NCBI GenBank assembly: GCA_020631355.1
Contig: JAHDHL010000001.1
Coordinates: 49,616 to 113,615, forward strand
Length of the DNA: 64,000 bases
From: Saprospiraceae bacterium
GTDB taxonomy: Bacteria; Bacteroidota; Bacteroidia; Chitinophagales; Saprospiraceae
Reading direction: 5' to 3'
The notes under the pieces are model-generated. The model was given only the letters and a program-made list of their open reading frames with translations, did no database searches and was not told the origin of the DNA. Below are positions 18,654 to 27,351 of this stretch, in pieces (within the stretch, counting starts at the first letter, position 1; each line of letters starts with the position of its first letter). Position numbers and translations under genes: made by a program.

Positions 18654-19250
18654 ATGCTAATCATCCAAGATGTTCTGGTATCCAATGATGTAGTGGAAAA
18701 GCATTTCCTCTGTAATCTTAACGCATGTAAGGGAGCGTGCTGTGTAGAGGGAGATTCCGGTGCTCCACTTGAAAGTCATGAGAGACAAATCCTATCCCAA
18801 ATTTATGAGGATGTAAAACCTTACCTAACAACCGAGGGTATTCAGGCCATAGAGGAAGCAGGTGTTTCCGTGTACTATGACGAAGCAGAGGAATACGGGA
18901 CACCCCTCATAGATAACGGCCCATGTGCCTTTATCACATACGACCAGTTAGGTATCGCCAAGTGCGGAATCGAACAGGCACATATTGATGGAAAGATAGA
19001 TTTCAAAAAACCCATTTCATGCCATCTTTATCCTATCAGGGTGGAAGCGAATGAAGAAAGTGGTTTCGAAGCCATGAACTATGACAAATGGGACATCTGT
19101 TCTGCCGCATGTGAACTGGGAAAGAAAAAACAATTGCCCGTTTACAAATTCCTCAAGGATGCCATTATCCGTAAGTACGGAGAGGATTTTTACGAGGAAT
19201 TAGACGCTGCAGCCAACTACATGAGCGAAAATAATGACGAGACAGCCTAA
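18654..19250 (+). CDS. DUF3109 family cysteine-rich protein
   Basis: A 198-residue cytoplasmic protein with conserved cysteines: CNLNACKGACCVEGDSG near residue 22-40, GPCAFIT, AKCGIEQAH, KPISCHLYPIR and WDICSAACELG. This set matches DUF3109, related to the YkgJ/zinc- or iron-chelating group, suggesting a bound metal or Fe-S cluster. Function is unknown. It lies upstream of the MoxR operon on the same strand with a 79-bp gap, so co-transcription is possible but not shown. Confidence 0.85.
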   Translation: MLIIQDVLVSNDVVEKHFLCNLNACKGACCVEGDSGAPLESHERQILSQIYEDVKPYLTTEGIQAIEEAGVSVYYDEAEEYGTPLIDNGPCAFITYDQLGIAKCGIEQAHIDGKIDFKKPISCHLYPIRVEANEESGFEAMNYDKWDICSAACELGKKKQLPVYKFLKDAIIRKYGEDFYEELDAAANYMSENNDETA

Positions 19251-19329
19251 AGAGCACAGATGCACTTCGGAAATCAGATATCTATTCTTATTTTCGGCAT
19301 GCTAAATTATATTGAATTTGATTTAACAT

Positions 19330-20328
19330 ATGGAAAGACCATTGGATATAGAAGCACTGAACCAGCAAATTTATCTGGAAAGTGAATTCGTTGATAAAAT
19401 CAAAGCAGAAGCAGGTAAGGTAATCATTGGCCAACACCACATGATAGAACGGTTGCTTCTCGGATTATTGGCCAAGGGCCATGTATTATTGGAGGGTCTG
19501 CCGGGATTGGCCAAGACATTGGCTATCAAAACCCTTTCTAAGTGCATTAATGCAGAATTCAGTAGGATTCAGTTTACACCTGACTTACTTCCTGCGGATA
19601 TTGTAGGTACGCTGATCTACAATCCGAACAAGAGTGAATTCACCGTAAGGAAAGGGCCCATTTTTGCCAATTTTGTTCTTGCGGACGAAATCAATCGTGC
19701 ACCAGCAAAAGTACAGAGTGCCTTGCTCGAAGCCATGCAGGAACGTCAGGTTACCATTGGGAATGACACGTTCAATCTGGATGAACCATTCCTTGTACTG
19801 GCTACTCAGAACCCAATCGAACAAGAGGGAACATATCCCCTACCTGAAGCACAAACGGACCGTTTCATGCTGAAGGTTAAGATTACTTATCCGAATAAGG
19901 AGGAGGAAAAGAAAATCATCCAACTCATCATGTCCGGAGATAAGCTTCCTAAGGTCAGTCCTGTTGTTTCACCAGAAGAAATCCTGAAAGCAAGAAGCTT
20001 GGTGCGCAGAATTTATATGGACGAAAAAATCGAGACCTATATCACGGATATCGTTTTCGCCACCCGATTCCCGAAAGACTATGGCATGCCAGAATTGGAA
20101 CATCTCATCAATTATGGTGGGTCGCCAAGGGCAAGTATCAATCTGGCAATGGCTGCCAAAGCCTATGCTTTTCTACAAAGGAGAGGCTATGTCATACCTG
20201 AGGATGTCAGGGAAATTTGCCATGATATACTCAGACACCGGATTGGTCTTACTTATGAGGCTGAAGCGGAAAACATCACACAAGAAGAAGTCATTAATAA
20301 AATATTAGATACTGTAGAAGTTCCATAA
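19330..20328 (+). CDS. MoxR-family AAA ATPase
   Basis: A 332-residue AAA_3/MoxR ATPase. Walker A is GLPGLAKT (56-63), Walker B is FVLADEINRAPAKVQSALLE, and sensor 1 is in ATQNPIEQEGTYPLPEAQ with TDRF. The C-terminal lid (~240-330) is complete. MoxR proteins act as chaperone-like ATPases for VWA-domain partners; here the partner should be the DUF58 protein two genes on. It heads a three-gene operon (gaps of 10 and 1 bp). Confidence 0.92.
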   Translation: MERPLDIEALNQQIYLESEFVDKIKAEAGKVIIGQHHMIERLLLGLLAKGHVLLEGLPGLAKTLAIKTLSKCINAEFSRIQFTPDLLPADIVGTLIYNPNKSEFTVRKGPIFANFVLADEINRAPAKVQSALLEAMQERQVTIGNDTFNLDEPFLVLATQNPIEQEGTYPLPEAQTDRFMLKVKITYPNKEEEKKIIQLIMSGDKLPKVSPVVSPEEILKARSLVRRIYMDEKIETYITDIVFATRFPKDYGMPELEHLINYGGSPRASINLAMAAKAYAFLQRRGYVIPEDVREICHDILRHRIGLTYEAEAENITQEEVINKILDTVEVP

Positions 20329-20338
20329 TCATCCCCTT

Positions 20339-21763
20339 ATGATTCAAAACCTTACGTTCAAATCCTATAACTATCCCATTGTGTTGGCATGGTTGGTACT
20401 AGTGGTTTATTTTCTTATGCCTGCGAATTCGTTTGCACAAGAGGATTATTCCAATACCAAAATCTCGGAACTCTTTAAGAATCCCAAGAAAATCCAATGG
20501 GTGAAGCACTATAAAGGACGAGTGGATGACATCAATGAAGTAGGCCTAATGATTGCCTATGATGGTAAATCCTGCAAGGGTTTTATTACATATTTGAGAA
20601 GTAAGGAAAGATTCAAGCTTGAAGGCGATATCATCGGACAGAAAATCATTCTTCGTGAAACAGATTCCGAGGAATCCGTCACCGGGCATTTTGAGGGAAA
20701 CATCAAAAAGGATTTTTCTGCCATACAAGCACATTGGTTCAATCGGGAAAAAACCAGAGCAGGACTGCTCAAGCTCCAACTTACTGAAAGGGAAGTGGTA
20801 TTTCCGGGGTATTGCGGAGATAACAAATGGGTAAGGAAGTATACCGGGTATGTCCAAGACGAACAGGTCCAACTCCTGATTCAACGAAATAGTGAATACC
20901 ACATCGTTGGAACCATTTGGTTTGTCAAGAAAAACAGGAGCTACTGTCTCAAAGGAGCAATGACATCTGAATCCAAATTGAAAGTCAAGGTTTTAGATGA
21001 CTTGGAGAATATTATTGGTGTGATTGATGGTCAGGTACATTCATCCAATTCCCGTATTACAGGCAACTGGATCGATGCCAAAGAAGAAGAATCAAAGGTC
21101 GGTTTCAGTAAGATTGACGATATTACTGTCGGTTGCATAGAATATCAGGACTACATGACCACTTATGATGTAACATTCCCAAAAAGTAAGAATGCCGCAT
21201 TCAATGAATACATCGACAAAACGGTAAACAATTGGAAACAGTCTTGCCAAGACAGAGTCAAATCATTGAAGATTGATAACCCATATCCGGGACCAGATGA
21301 AAGAAGCCTGGCCAATGCTGCCGGATGGTTCGAAATGGGATACCTATCAGATACCATCATCAGTGGTTATATTACATTCAACAAGAGCTGGGAAGATGAA
21401 CACAAGGACATTGCATTCAACTATGACCTTATAAAAGGAAAAAGTTTCACACTGTATGACCTATTTAAAATCGGTGTGGACTATGAATCCATCCTAAGGG
21501 AAAAGGCCCTTACGAAAATCAGATTCACCAGTCTTTATGGCAACACCTTATTCAAGGAATGGATAGAGGATGAGCAATTCCAACTATTCACCATAAGGGA
21601 TAATGGCATCAGGTTCAGTACGGCATTCCACCCTATTTTCGGTAGGCAATCCGTAACGATTCCCTTTTCAGAATTGGAAGAATATTTGAATCCTTACAGC
21701 CCTGTCTCGCACCTGTATGCGGAAAGGCAGAAAAAAAGGAAGAAAAAGCGCATGAATAAATAA
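20339..21763 (+). CDS. Exported protein with C-terminal DUF3298/RsiV-like domain
   Basis: A 474-residue protein sandwiched between moxR and DUF58 genes. A hydrophobic segment at ~15-34 ending NSFAQ is a signal peptide or anchor. Residues ~35-270 are three similar beta-rich blocks (compare GKSCKGFITYLRSKERF, SEYHIVGTIWFVKKNR and SKLKVKVLDD), which I cannot name. Residues ~275-455 look like the DUF4163/DUF3298 pair: FPKSKNAAFNEYID, then DIAFNYDLIKGKSFTLYDLF and VTIPFSELEEYL. The tail is strongly basic (RQKKRKKKR). The stop is one base from the next ATG, so it is translated with its neighbours. Role unknown. Confidence 0.75.
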   Translation: MIQNLTFKSYNYPIVLAWLVLVVYFLMPANSFAQEDYSNTKISELFKNPKKIQWVKHYKGRVDDINEVGLMIAYDGKSCKGFITYLRSKERFKLEGDIIGQKIILRETDSEESVTGHFEGNIKKDFSAIQAHWFNREKTRAGLLKLQLTEREVVFPGYCGDNKWVRKYTGYVQDEQVQLLIQRNSEYHIVGTIWFVKKNRSYCLKGAMTSESKLKVKVLDDLENIIGVIDGQVHSSNSRITGNWIDAKEEESKVGFSKIDDITVGCIEYQDYMTTYDVTFPKSKNAAFNEYIDKTVNNWKQSCQDRVKSLKIDNPYPGPDERSLANAAGWFEMGYLSDTIISGYITFNKSWEDEHKDIAFNYDLIKGKSFTLYDLFKIGVDYESILREKALTKIRFTSLYGNTLFKEWIEDEQFQLFTIRDNGIRFSTAFHPIFGRQSVTIPFSELEEYLNPYSPVSHLYAERQKKRKKKRMNK

Positions 21764-21764
21764 G

Positions 21765-22631
21765 ATGGAAACATCAGAACTGCTCAGAAAAGTTAGGAAG
21801 ATAGAAATCAAGACCAAGGGCTTGAGCAAACATATCTTCTCAGGAGAGTACCAGAGTACTTTCAAGGGCAGGGGTATGTCTTTCAGCGAGGTGAGGAATT
21901 ATTTTCCGGGGGATGATGTCAGGAATATCGATTGGAATGTAACAGCTCGAACCAATGAACCTTACATCAAGATTTTTGAGGAGGAACGGGAATTGACCGT
22001 AATGCTTATGGTTGATGTGAGTCGTTCGTCATTATTCGGGACAACGAATCAGATGAAGAATGAATTCATCACGGAAATCAGTGCGGTACTGGCTTTCTCA
22101 GCCATACAGAATAATGATAAGGTCGGTGTCATATTCTTTTCCGATAAGGTAGAAAAATATATTCCACCTAAAAAAGGAAAACAACACATTCTGAGAATCA
22201 TCCGGGAATTATTGGATTTCCGCCCTGAAAGCAATGGTACTGACTTGGGAGTTGCACTTCGTTTCCTCAACAATATCATCAAAAAAAGAAGCATTACTTT
22301 TATTCTTTCGGATTTCCTGACCCAAGGATACAATGACCCTCTGAGGATTGCAGCCAAGCGCCATGACCTCATCGGTCTCAGGATATATGACCCCAGGGAT
22401 GAAATCCTACCTAATGTTGGTTTGGTTCGGATGGCAGATGCCGAAACAGGTCAAAAACTCTGGATTGACACAGCTAGTAAAAAGGTTCGTGACAACTACG
22501 AAGAAAAAAACAAGGCATTCTCCGCTAACTTCAAATCCTTATTTTCCAAAGCAGGAAAAGACACCGTTTCTATCCGCACGGATGCATCCTACGAAAAGGC
22601 CCTACTTGGGTTTTTCAAGGGCAGACGGTAG
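21765..22631 (+). CDS. DUF58 (VWA-like) protein
   Basis: A 288-residue protein. The DUF58 hallmark GDDVRNIDWNVTARTNEPYIK lies, in two pieces, at ~48-70, followed by a VWA-like domain with MVDVSRSSLFG as its MIDAS-type loop (DxSxS) and later SDFLTQ. DUF58 proteins are the standing partners of MoxR ATPases. In Bacteroidota they are often followed by the aerotolerance genes batA-E; here the operon ends and no bat gene is present. Cytoplasmic; precise role unknown. Confidence 0.92.
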   Translation: METSELLRKVRKIEIKTKGLSKHIFSGEYQSTFKGRGMSFSEVRNYFPGDDVRNIDWNVTARTNEPYIKIFEEERELTVMLMVDVSRSSLFGTTNQMKNEFITEISAVLAFSAIQNNDKVGVIFFSDKVEKYIPPKKGKQHILRIIRELLDFRPESNGTDLGVALRFLNNIIKKRSITFILSDFLTQGYNDPLRIAAKRHDLIGLRIYDPRDEILPNVGLVRMADAETGQKLWIDTASKKVRDNYEEKNKAFSANFKSLFSKAGKDTVSIRTDASYEKALLGFFKGRR

Positions 22632-22794
22632 TATTATCACTATCATTAATATGACTTTTTTGCCCGTTCAATTCTTTTGAAATTCTAAAAAACTGGCATA
22701 ATCTTTTCACTGTACTTGTACCTACCATTAACTCCCTAGTAGGCAGTATAACTGCGCACTCGAATCTATTCTATACAATTAAAATCTGTTCTCA

Positions 22795-23211
22795 ATGAAG
22801 AAGTTGACATTCTTTTTCGCACTACTAATCGGTAGCACCATGATGATCCAAGCACAAAACACCATACACCAAACACAAAATCTAAATTTACATCCCCAAG
22901 GTGATGAAGTGTCCCTATCTGCTTTCATGGTAAATGAGGAAAAGATCCTTGTCCAATGGAAGACTGACATACAAGGGATATATTTCGAGATTGAAAAATC
23001 AATTGATGGTGAGAATTATGAAATGATTGCCACGATTGAGGATGTGGTATCCTCCCCTGACAATACGACATTCCAGTTTGTGGATGAAACACCACTTTTG
23101 GAGAATTATTACAGAATATTCTACATCACTCCATCCGGTGTGGTTGATTATTCAGATGAGACATTCATCAGTCCACTCCCCAGTAACATGACCTTGGATG
23201 GTTTAAAATAG
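22795..23211 (+). CDS. Small secreted FnIII-like protein
   Basis: A 138-residue exported protein with a clear signal peptide (1-20, ending MIQAQ). The mature part (~40-130: ILVQWKTD, YFEIEKSIDGENYEMIATI, FQFVDETPLLENYYRIFYI) closely resembles the FnIII-like domain that precedes the sorting domain in the M43 protease at 4.5-6.1 kb. Here that module stands alone and there is no T9SS sorting domain, so it would remain periplasmic or reach the surface another way. Function unknown. A terminator follows. Confidence 0.75.
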   Translation: MKKLTFFFALLIGSTMMIQAQNTIHQTQNLNLHPQGDEVSLSAFMVNEEKILVQWKTDIQGIYFEIEKSIDGENYEMIATIEDVVSSPDNTTFQFVDETPLLENYYRIFYITPSGVVDYSDETFISPLPSNMTLDGLK

Positions 23212-23233
23212 GAATGAGTGACCCAATAATAAA

Positions 23234-23266
23234 AAAGCCTTGGTTATCGTGTGTAACCAAGGCTTT
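23234..23266. terminator. Bidirectional terminator between convergent genes
   Basis: A perfect 13-bp stem (23234-23246 with 23254-23266, 7-nt loop) is flanked by A6 on the left and T-rich sequence on the right. It separates the small secreted protein from the PBP1A gene. Confidence 0.85.
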
Positions 23267-23271
23267 CATTT

Positions 23272-26001
23272 TTAGAAACCGTCTGAGTCATCGTCATCAT
23301 CTATGACAGCATCGGGATTGGGAGGTGCGGGAATATTTCCTCCGTTATTAGGAGGTGTTACGATATCCTCATTACCACCGGGTTCATCCGGTTCGTCGAA
23401 CGAATCAAAGCCACCATCGAATTCCATTTCTTCCTCATCATCGAATTCGTCTCCGAATTCCCCTCCATTATCAGATGAATTAGGGTCATCGGTAAAACCA
23501 TTCCCCATATCGTCAGGGTTTCCATATATACCTGCACAATCAATTTTTATACTCAATTCTCCTGCCGGCTCCTTGAAGCGGGCATTAGCATCATAATCCA
23601 CGAGTGTATCCTCCTCGATTCCTTTCAGCATATCAACGAATATCGGTCGGGCCAAAACGCCACCTTGCCCCAAGTGAGGACTCCTGAATCGAATCCAACG
23701 GTCATCTCCGCCAACCCATACTCCTATTACCAGTTGTGGGCTGATACCCATGAACCAGGCATCAGCGTGGTTATTCGTCGTACCTGTCTTACCTCCTACC
23801 TGGCTCTTTAGCTTCCATTGTATCGGTTGTGCCACACGTTTCAGCATATCCACCATTACATAATTGGCATCCGAGGATAATGCGGGAGGTCTTTGTTCCA
23901 GAGCATTCTTATAAATCACTACGCCATTCCTATCCTCTATGCGGTCTATGAAATAGGGTTTCTGATATACGCCATTATTGGCGAATGTGGCATATGCCCC
24001 TGCCATTTCATACACAGACAAATCAGTTGCCCCAAGACATATGGAAGGCTGTTTGGGTACTCTTGGCTCTCCGTACACATTCTTTCTATCCACTTCGATT
24101 CCCATTCTCTCCGCCAATTCCCTTACGGGGTCGGTACAACCGATTTGTTTCATCAAATATGCGGAAACCGTATTCTTGGATTTTTCCAATCCCTTGTACA
24201 ATGAGAATTCCTCTCCTGTGTATTCCCCGAAATTCTTAGGCGTCCAATCCCTCAATAATCCGAAACAGCCCTCTCCCTTATGGATGGTATAAGGAATATC
24301 GGCCACCTTGTAGCAGGGAGAAATTCCCCATTGTTCGATAGCCGTTGCATAAACGAAAGGCTTGAATGTAGAACCTACCTGCCTTTCGACACTAAGATTG
24401 ACGTGGTCAAATTTGAAATACTTATGATTAATTCCGCCGACCCATGCCTTTACTGCACCGGTCCTTGGGTCGATGGCCACGACTCCGGTCTGGAGTTGCA
24501 TTCTGATATAACGCAAGGAATCCCTTGGAGTCATAACGGTATCCTTTTCCATCCCCTGATTCTCATAGGTAAAGATTCTCATATCCGTTTTGGTATCAAA
24601 ATCCTTATCCACAGCCCTCTCCAATGATTTCCATTGTTGTTTTACTGTAGCCCAGACATCATCTTTCATGATTTTCCGGTATATTTTGGATTTTTCCTTG
24701 GTCAGGAATTTCTTATTCACCAATTGGGCCAAATGACCATCTTCCTTCTCCTCCTTGAGCATTCGTTCAATGTCATAATCCTTGAGCATCATCTCATAGG
24801 ATTCATTGACCACACTCAATACCTCACTAAGGTGAATCGCACGGTGCGCAGCATACCTATCAGTTCCCCTCAGAACTTTCTTGAATGCATCCAGTCTTAT
24901 TTGTTTTTGTTTCTTTGTGATATCACCATAGGTCCAAGGATCCTTATCTTTCCATTCCTTAAAGAATTTTTCCTGGTTCTTATTCATATTCTTCCCTACG
25001 GATGCCTCTGCATGCGATTGCATCCTAGGATCAATGGTCGTATAAATGCGAAGACCATCCGTATGGACATTATAATTCACACCTTGTTCCTCGGCTACTG
25101 CTGCGAGGATATTCTTAACCTCTTTTCTCAATTCTTCACGGAAATAAGGCGCAGCACCTTCCGAGTGGGTTTTTCTGGAAAAACTCAATCGAATAGGCTC
25201 ATTCCTAAGTGAATCATAGGCTGTACGGTCAAAATGACCTGAATCCATCATTAACTTAAGGACTACTTCCCGTCTTTTCTTTGCATTCTCGGGGAATCTC
25301 TTAGGATTATAAAGTGAGGGATTTTTCAACATTCCCACAAGCAGGGCTGCTTCCTCCACCTTAAGTGAATCCTGTGATTTTCCGAAATAGGTTTCGGAAG
25401 CGGACTTGATACCTACTGCACCATAAAGGAAATCAAATTCATTGAGGTACATCGTCAGGATTTCATCCTTTGTGTATCGTCTTTCCAATTGGATAGCCGT
25501 AATCCACTCCTTGAATTTGGTGATACCCAATTTGAACATTCGCTTCAGTTTGCCACCAGAGAATGAACGATTAGAGTATTGCATCTTGGCCAATTGTTGG
25601 GTAATGGTACTACCCCCTCCTTGGCCTGTGGTTCCCAAAGCCAGCCCTTTGGCTACACGTCCCAAGGCTTCCAAATCCACGCCGGCGTGGTTATAGTAAC
25701 GCTTGTCTTCTGTTGCAACCAACGCATTGACAAGATTATCAGGCAAATCCTGATAATTCACCTTCACCCTGTTCTCCACATAATACCGACCTAATACGGA
25801 GCCATCCGCAGCAATCACTTCCGTAGCAAGATTATTCTTCGGATTCTGCAACTCCTTGGTTGAAGGTAGGTCATCACTAAAGGAGAGAAAAACAAAGAAC
25901 AGGATGGTACAAAGCATACCAACACCCCACAAAACCCACATCCATCGGGTCCATTTGCGGTACTTGGACTTATTGGCTTCCCTATATTCTTGATTGGTCA
26001 T
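23272..26001 (-). CDS. Class A penicillin-binding protein (PBP1A)
   Basis: A 909-residue bifunctional peptidoglycan synthase. A short cytoplasmic tail and transmembrane helix (~20-42) precede a GT51 glycosyltransferase with catalytic Glu in ATEDKRYYNHAG and GGSTITQQLAKM. The transpeptidase motifs are STFK (Ser544), SKN (608-610) and KTG (738-740). The ~100-residue tail is rich in Asp, Glu, Gly and Pro and is strongly acidic, a feature not needed for catalysis. It polymerises and crosslinks glycan strands in the periplasm. Single gene, minus strand; the tail overlaps no other gene. Confidence 0.95.
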   Translation of the reverse strand: MTNQEYREANKSKYRKWTRWMWVLWGVGMLCTILFFVFLSFSDDLPSTKELQNPKNNLATEVIAADGSVLGRYYVENRVKVNYQDLPDNLVNALVATEDKRYYNHAGVDLEALGRVAKGLALGTTGQGGGSTITQQLAKMQYSNRSFSGGKLKRMFKLGITKFKEWITAIQLERRYTKDEILTMYLNEFDFLYGAVGIKSASETYFGKSQDSLKVEEAALLVGMLKNPSLYNPKRFPENAKKRREVVLKLMMDSGHFDRTAYDSLRNEPIRLSFSRKTHSEGAAPYFREELRKEVKNILAAVAEEQGVNYNVHTDGLRIYTTIDPRMQSHAEASVGKNMNKNQEKFFKEWKDKDPWTYGDITKKQKQIRLDAFKKVLRGTDRYAAHRAIHLSEVLSVVNESYEMMLKDYDIERMLKEEKEDGHLAQLVNKKFLTKEKSKIYRKIMKDDVWATVKQQWKSLERAVDKDFDTKTDMRIFTYENQGMEKDTVMTPRDSLRYIRMQLQTGVVAIDPRTGAVKAWVGGINHKYFKFDHVNLSVERQVGSTFKPFVYATAIEQWGISPCYKVADIPYTIHKGEGCFGLLRDWTPKNFGEYTGEEFSLYKGLEKSKNTVSAYLMKQIGCTDPVRELAERMGIEVDRKNVYGEPRVPKQPSICLGATDLSVYEMAGAYATFANNGVYQKPYFIDRIEDRNGVVIYKNALEQRPPALSSDANYVMVDMLKRVAQPIQWKLKSQVGGKTGTTNNHADAWFMGISPQLVIGVWVGGDDRWIRFRSPHLGQGGVLARPIFVDMLKGIEEDTLVDYDANARFKEPAGELSIKIDCAGIYGNPDDMGNGFTDDPNSSDNGGEFGDEFDDEEEMEFDGGFDSFDEPDEPGGNEDIVTPPNNGGNIPAPPNPDAVIDDDDDSDGF

Positions 26002-26216
26002 TGAACTTAACTTTTTATGTACCTAACTTACTTTCGGATTGTGGCCCTGATGCAATTCACATGAGCACACACGCACATGCACACAATATCCACAACTACA
26101 TTCCGTCCACCACCTTAATCTGGTATGTTATCCGATTGGAATACAAATTTACACAATCTGTACCTTATTGTAATTGAGGAGCATATCCATATTGACTATT
26201 CGTAGTAAAAAAACTA

Positions 26217-26894
26217 TTATCCGAACAACAAATCCCCCTCTCTCCGAGTCACAGGCACCTGTAACTTGGCTGCATACTGCTTTGTTTCGTGGATAAAATT
26301 CCTAATGCATTCATTATCGCCATCCGTCAACAATACATCATCTAGGATGTGATTGTCCTCGAATTCCATTTCTTTCCTGAATTTGGAATCATCCAAATCA
26401 TCATAGGAAATTAGGATTTCCTCATCGTCATGTATGAGAATTCCGTCATCGAATATTTCGAATGATTGCGGGGATAATCGTTCGAAATAAATGGCATCCT
26501 TAAAGAGATTGGGATTGTGGAAGACAAGTTTCGGATTTCCAAACTTACTAATCTGAATCGTGAAATAAACGAAGGATAATATAACGGGTAAAATGAGGTT
26601 TCTTTCCTCATAATAAAGGATGGAGAGCCCGACAATGATGAATAATTGTATACTCTTAATCATTAATGAGTTGGTAACAGGGTCCTTGGTCCTAAGATGG
26701 AATACGACGACATTCTTCTTTTTATAACGTTTTAGATATCTCGTAGCAATCCAAACACCGATTCCGAATGTCATCAGAAAATAATAAATCTGAAATACTC
26801 TGACGAATAATTGGAGATAGACCGATCCGCTTAGCAACAACACGATGCCCACTCCCAATAATAACCATTCTGCTGCTTGGATTTCTTTCCTCAT
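26217..26894 (-). CDS. Membrane protein of unknown function
   Basis: A 225-residue protein with four predicted transmembrane helices in two hairpins (~8-50 and ~80-115), then a ~110-residue acidic cytosolic domain (FEIFDDGILIHDDEEILISYDDL, in two parts) with a PH-like strand pattern. No family is recognised. It is the last gene of a tight operon: 6 bp behind the GNAT gene, which is 4 bp behind the porin gene. Confidence 0.65.
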   Translation of the reverse strand: MRKEIQAAEWLLLGVGIVLLLSGSVYLQLFVRVFQIYYFLMTFGIGVWIATRYLKRYKKKNVVVFHLRTKDPVTNSLMIKSIQLFIIVGLSILYYEERNLILPVILSFVYFTIQISKFGNPKLVFHNPNLFKDAIYFERLSPQSFEIFDDGILIHDDEEILISYDDLDDSKFRKEMEFEDNHILDDVLLTDGDNECIRNFIHETKQYAAKLQVPVTRREGDLLFG

Positions 26895-26900
26895 TGGGGA

Positions 26901-27347
26901 TTAAAAGAATTTTTTGACGTTATACCAATTTTTTTCAATAATCGCATTATTCTTTTCATAAAACCGAATCGCTGGTTCATTCCAATCCAGTACTTGCCAC
27001 TTGACCATTCTAGCACCCATCTCCTTGGCATCCTTGATGAATTCGTTATAAAGTAATTGTCCTACACCTTTTCTCCGATAGGATTCGCTCACAACAAAAT
27101 CATCCAAATAAACCATTTTGCCTTTCCAAGTGGAATAGACCATATAATACAGCATCATGCCCACTATCCGACCATTTTCTTCGGCTACCAAGGTTCGGAA
27201 TATTCCCTCATCGAAATCATTATGATAATCATCAAGGGTGGCTGTCACAGCCTCTGGTTCCTTTTCGTATACTGCCAATTCCACTACTAGATCATAAACA
27301 GCAGGGATATCTTGCTTTGTACCTTTTCTTACAGTTATTTCGCTCAT
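26901..27347 (-). CDS. GNAT-family N-acetyltransferase
   Basis: A 148-residue GNAT enzyme. The acetyl-CoA-binding motif A is VSESYRRKGVGQLLY (Q/RxxGxG/A); motif B includes KWQVLDWNEPAIRFYEKNNA. The sequence resembles diamine/spermidine-type acetyltransferases (EEGASIV-like context absent; KMVYLDDFVV present). Substrate is a guess; a small amine is plausible. Middle gene of the porin-GNAT-membrane protein operon. Confidence 0.88.
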   Translation of the reverse strand: MSEITVRKGTKQDIPAVYDLVVELAVYEKEPEAVTATLDDYHNDFDEGIFRTLVAEENGRIVGMMLYYMVYSTWKGKMVYLDDFVVSESYRRKGVGQLLYNEFIKDAKEMGARMVKWQVLDWNEPAIRFYEKNNAIIEKNWYNVKKFF

Positions 27348-27351
27348 TCGT

